Source: Arcuatula senhousia
Lineage: Eukaryota; Mollusca; Bivalvia; Mytilida; Mytilidae
Assembly: GCA_963971305.1 (NCBI GenBank)
Contig: OZ020309.1
Location: forward strand, 8,487,001-8,551,000
Reading direction: 5' to 3'
DNA: 64,000 nt
Position 1 is the first letter of the stretch. Every line of letters begins with the position of its first letter. Made by a program: the position numbers and the translations under genes. Of this stretch, positions 60,008 through 64,000 are shown piece by piece. The notes under the pieces were generated by a model that saw only the letters and a program-made list of their open reading frames with translations, was not told the origin of the DNA and did not search any database.

Positions 60008-62020
60008 TTTAGCTCACTTGGCCAAAGGCCAGGTGAGCTATTGCCATCACTTGGCGTCCGTCGTCGTCGTCGTCCGTCGTCGTTGTCCGTCGTCGTCGTT
60101 AACTTTTCTTCAAACTTCTTCTCCTCTGAAACCGCTGCACAGATTCAAACCAAATTTGGTCTGGTGGTACTTTAGGGTATCCTCCACAGAACTGATGTGG
60201 GGATTTTTGATTCGTCGAAAAACATGGCCGCCATTGCTAAAAATAGACCAGGGGGGTCAGACTACTGTTTTTGGCTTGTAAATCAAAAAGTATAGAATAA
60301 GAATAAGAATGGCTTTATTTCCAATCAAGGGCCCTCAAGGGGCAAAAAATCAGATACAATGATTATGATAATTATACAGTATATATATAAATATATATAA
60401 TTGAACACAGGACAGGTCAGAGCACCTTAAAATATATGTTGTTACAAATATATCATGTTAACACTAATAATAATAATAATTTGTAATATCTAATATTTAC
60501 CTCTATATTGTAGGCACATTTTAATAAAAAGACCCAGTTCTTTTAAAATTCTTTCATCCTCATTAGTAAGGAGCCATATGAATTTACCTTCATTACTCAT
60601 ATTTTTAAAATTCTGGTTATCATGAGATATGCTTTCAAAAAAAGGTTTTCTAAGATTTTCATAAAAAATACAATCTATCATAAAATGTTTTTCATCTTCA
60701 ATATCTTCATTGCTACATTTAGTGCATTTTCTGTCTGATCTTGCTAAATTCTTATATCTCCCAACCTCAATATTAAGTGGGTGTGCGCTTATCCTTAGTT
60801 TGCAAATATATTGCCTTATAGAGAAATCTTTTATATATAAATACTTTTCTTTTCCAAAGCAGCTCTTAAAACTAAAATAAGTATCTAATTTCCCTTTATT
60901 TGAACCAACACAATTTATCTTTTCTTTATTCCAGTATGTATTAAAACTATTTATCAATTTCTTTTTAACTAGTTTACTTATTGTACAAAGTTTCATTTTA
61001 AGGTTTGGTAACTGTAACTCTTTCATAATATACAATATGCTAGAATACCATGTATTAATGTTACTTAAATGCAGATTTTTATTACAAATATAAGAATCAA
61101 ACAATAAACCTTTTTCCTGCTCTTCCAATCGATAACAATATTTAATCATAGATAATATGATAGAAAAATATAAAGGATATCGACCAAGTTCTGACATCAC
61201 TGCTAAGTTTGATGCCTTTTTGTTAACACCAAGGATATATTTTAAAAATTTGGTATGTGAAAGTTCAGAATGACCTGATAAAAATATTTTTTCAAAGCAA
61301 TAACTACTTTCTTTTTTACAACTAGATGAGTTGGTTGAAAACATTCCCCATATTTCACTGCCATATGTTAAAATTGGTTTTATGGTGTGGTCATACAAAT
61401 GCAAGTACGTGTCAATACTTGGACTTGATGAGGATAAACAATTTTGTAGTTTAAAACAAGCCTTCATAGACTTTCTATAAAGTTCTGTTTTACATTGACT
61501 AAAATTTCCATTATTTGAAATAATAATCCCCAGATATTTGTATTTGGTGGATACTGTAATAGGAGTGTTATTATATAGTATAGGATATTTATAAGAGATA
61601 GATGAAATCTGATGCCACCCTACTGCTTCAGCATCAAAAGTTCTACAAATGTCTCCATTTGGTCCAAGTTGTCAGATGACCCCTTATAGGGGTTACGGCC
61701 CCTTAAAGGTGAAAAATAGCGTTTTTTCATGTTTTTGCCCTATAGTATGAAAACTATTGCAGATAGAGAAAAGCTGTTGCTTGCTTAAATGTTCAGCGCA
61801 TAAAGCTCTACAAAAGTCTCCATAGGGTTGAAGTTGTCAGATGACCCTTTATAGGAGTTACGGCTCCTAAAATAACGGTTTTTCGCCTATAGAATGAAAA
61901 CTATAGTAGATAAGGAAAAACTGTTGCCTGCTTAAATGTTCAGCTCATTTAGCACTACAAAAGATAGGTTTGATCAAGACCAGGTGATCGATTAAGGCTC
62001 CTGAGAGCCTCTTGTTTTTA
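60008..62020 (-). mobile_element. AGCTCACC-ended repeat element, inverted, split by a LINE
   Basis: Starts AGCTCACTTGGCCAAAGGCC with CGTCGTCGTCGTCC and ends AGGCTCCTGAGAGCCTCTTG, i.e. the inverse of 47485-48552. It is interrupted at AAAAAGTATAG / ATAAGAGATAGATG; the copy at 47485-48552 (CATCTATTTCTTATACTTTT) shows the uninterrupted sequence. Lies between the UCP copy B promoter and its coding exon 1. Confidence 0.7.
60296..61590 (-). mobile_element. 5'-truncated LINE, ORF2 C-terminal part
   Basis: A 325-codon ORF (61467-60490), open further upstream to about 61590 (YKYLGIIISNNGNF), carries the segment that follows the RT in many LINE ORF2 proteins: YDHTIKPILTYGSEIWG, KLRISAHPLNIEVGRYKN and a zinc-knuckle-like CTKCSNEDIEDEKHFMIDC (Cx2C-x10-Hx4C). 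RT and endonuclease are absent. The 3' end has an AATAAG tail (about 60296-60311). No stops in the ORF, so the insertion is probably young. Confidence 0.8.
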
Positions 62021-62368
62021 TTCAATTTGTCACATTTATGTCACGGATATAATAGAGAGATTAAGTTTTATTAATAAACTTTTATTACCTTTCCTTTCTT
62101 AAAAAATTGTCCCCTTTAATTTCAAAGCCGGACAATTTCTGTTCGATATTCTTTTTTGAAATAGAATACTGTAGAATAATTTATAAAAGAATAAAAATAT
62201 TTTTTAAATCTCTTTTCAGTGAAGTATATGTAATGTCCATCTGATATATTTATTGAATCTGGCTGAAAAAAAAGTTCTCACACCAAAAATTGGTCATATA
62301 TTTCCAATTTATATTTATCTAATCAAAAATGAAAAGAAAATTAATTGGTGAAAAATGTACTTTCTTAC

Positions 62369-62471
62369 CTGAAATTATATCAGCGGTCTGATCTAGTTCG
62401 CACAGGTCTGTTTTGTTTACTTTCCTATGCAAATGAGGTGTGTGTGTGTCTCATTAAAGCAATTTGATTGG
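62369..62471 (-). promoter_or_regulatory. UCP copy B core promoter and non-coding first exon
   Basis: Minus-strand order: CCAAT box in AACCAATCAAA (62471-62467 core), octamer ATTTGCAT (62434-62427) 33 bp on, a shared GACACACACAC stretch between them, then a segment ending TTTCAG|GTAAGA at 62369. It is the counterpart of the copy A arrangement and lies about 3.0 kb upstream of the copy B start codon. Outside these matches the surroundings differ, which argues that the matched words are under constraint. Confidence 0.6.
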
Positions 62472-62479
62472 TTGATCGG

Positions 62480-63490
62480 GAAAACAGACCATGTGGTTTA
62501 CTGATCACCTGTTGAGGTGGTATGGGTCATGATCTATAGTACCAAGAATGACCCGAATAGGTTAATCCATTCTTGCAAAGTTTATACAAGGCCGATGTTT
62601 TTTTAGAACAGTAGTTCGCGCTTATAACATATCACTTTTGCGTACGTTATAAAATTTATTTTTTATAATTCAAATTTACGAAAGTAGGGTGCATATTGTA
62701 TTCGGACCCGTTCGTCCGTCTGTTAAAAAAAATAAAATTGCGAAATGGGACATTATCTTTTTTGGACATATTCTTGTTTCATAAAAAAATATTTTGAAAA
62801 TGATTTTTGATGAAAAAAAAATTGACAGCAGGGAGTCAAAATTAGATATTCTGAAGAAGGATTTTTGGTCTATAAAATAATGCTTATAATGAAAAAAATA
62901 TATTCTATCACGACGCCTTCAACAATAGTTACATTCTGGAAAAAAAAACACCCCCCCCCCCCCAAAAAAAAAATGTCTCCCCTTTCAAGCTAAATGGTCA
63001 TATCCCAAAGTCCAAAAATCCCAAGTGTGAAAGAAAGTTGCTGAGAAAACTAGCAAAAGTTTTGTTTTGGACGTGCTGATAGATGGACATAGGTAAATCG
63101 GTGGACCTATTCGAGGCAACATTTGGAACGAACGGACGAACAGACATCATAATATATGCCCCTACTTTCATACTTTCGTAGATTGGACATAAAAATATGA
63201 CTGTTTGGCCTACCGACCTTTTTACCCTAATTTTTTGCAGTGTCACCTTATATGTAATTTTGACCTTAAGGAATCGTATGTCACAATATTTTTATAGATC
63301 GAGCTCATGTTGCAAAAAGTAATTAGTCTTACAAAAAATTTATATTGCGTCGCCAGTGAAAATATTCACTTGGATATCACCCCTCGTAAGATGAGTTAAT
63401 GTAAAATGGTTTTGGTAAATATTTGCGTTTCGATACGGGTATTCGAATAGCAGAATAAGAAAACCACACTCAAACATTATCCAAAACTTT
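62480..63490. other. Upstream flank of UCP copy B
   Basis: No gene recognised. At about 62990-63240 a fragment with GAACGAACGGACGAACAGAC and GCTGAGAAAACTAGCAAAAG belongs to the GGAC-ended repeat class. Poly-C/poly-A tracts near 62950. Confidence 0.4.
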
Positions 63491-63494
63491 CATC

Positions 63495-63765
63495 TGTGTG
63501 GGGAGTGCCATGCTTTATGCACGTAAAAGACCCCGCTGTGGAACACCTATATACATCTGTAGTAGTGCACCACATAGGCTAGATTTCCCGCCCCTACCCA
63601 CCTCATCCCTTTTTCTATGGTCTTCAAACTTTACTGTTCCTTTGTTTTCCAACCCACACACATATTCATATCTCATCATCATCTCATGTTCATTTGATCA
63701 TCCATTTCATGTTCGTCGCCTCGGAAAATCTATATATCGTTGCAAGGGCGTAAAACATCAACTCA
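63495..63765 (-). repeat. SINE-like repeat, inverted relative of 54690-55035
   Basis: GGGGAGTGCCATGCTTTATG, CACGTAAAAGACCCC, AGTAGTGCACCACATAGGC and CGTTGCAAGGGCGTAAAAC are the inverse of words in the 54690-55035 copy. Confidence 0.55.
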
Positions 63766-64000
63766 CCCATTCATTTCATCTTTCTTTGATTGCGATCGAA
63801 ATAATCTTAAGTAATTTTTATTTTGCACAATAAAGCATAACTTGAAATATAAGCGATAAAAATTGTTCAATAAAAGATTCCAAAAAAATTTTGTTATTCA
63901 TATTTCATGTTTATTTTTTATTTCAATTTTAATAATTTTAATAATGAAATAAATATATGCGTCAATTAATGTATCACTAATCGTATATGCATATGAAACC
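63766..64000. other. AT-rich end of window
   Basis: No feature recognised. Confidence 0.4.

Overview
The window reads as nuclear DNA from an animal, most likely a bivalve and probably a mussel-like mollusc. It is AT-rich, its genes are split by GT-AG introns, and most of the rest is repeats: Penelope-like and LINE retroelement fragments, MITE-like elements, hammerhead-like motifs, and arrays of 150-180 bp units ending in (GACG)n. The mussel assignment is inference from recognising these repeat families. No bacterial-style operons, rRNA or CRISPR were seen.

Four protein genes can be rebuilt exon by exon. (1) NADSYN1, glutamine-dependent NAD+ synthetase, minus strand, 30803 to 5595: 19 coding exons, 813 residues, all phases closing. 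(2) TATDN3, a TatD-family metal-dependent hydrolase, plus strand, 32938-34611: two exons, 274 residues, divergent from NADSYN1 across about 2.1 kb. (3) and (4) Two tandem UCP2-like mitochondrial carrier genes on the minus strand, copy A 47235 to 35909 (326 residues) and copy B 59414 to 55118 (331 residues). They share the same five coding exons, and each has a matching upstream CCAAT + octamer promoter with a non-coding first exon (about 51.25-51.34 kb and 62.37-62.47 kb). The duplication therefore included the regulatory region.

Layout: 1-5.6 kb is repeat-bearing sequence downstream of NADSYN1; 5.6-30.8 kb is NADSYN1 with repeat-filled introns; 30.8-32.9 kb is the divergent intergenic region; 32.9-34.9 kb is TATDN3; 35.9-51.4 kb is UCP copy A, including an 8.2 kb intron; 51.4-55.1 kb is intergenic with MITEs and a LINE 3' end; 55.1-62.5 kb is UCP copy B with a LINE nested in another repeat; 62.5-64 kb is repeat-derived.

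The strongest unexpected signal is in NADSYN1. Three consecutive exons (16, 17, 18) each have their own 3' end plus 5' splice site duplicated in the downstream intron: 25 copies at exactly 47 bp spacing, one partial copy, and about 20 copies of 31-33 bp. These introns hold arrays of near-identical 5' splice sites. Intron 17 also contains a perfect 169-bp-arm inverted repeat. Other items: a 1.8 kb TTAA-flanked element whose pre-insertion site survives in a sister repeat, hammerhead-ribozyme-like motifs, a transposon end forming part of a splice acceptor region, and a GC-AG intron in UCP copy A.
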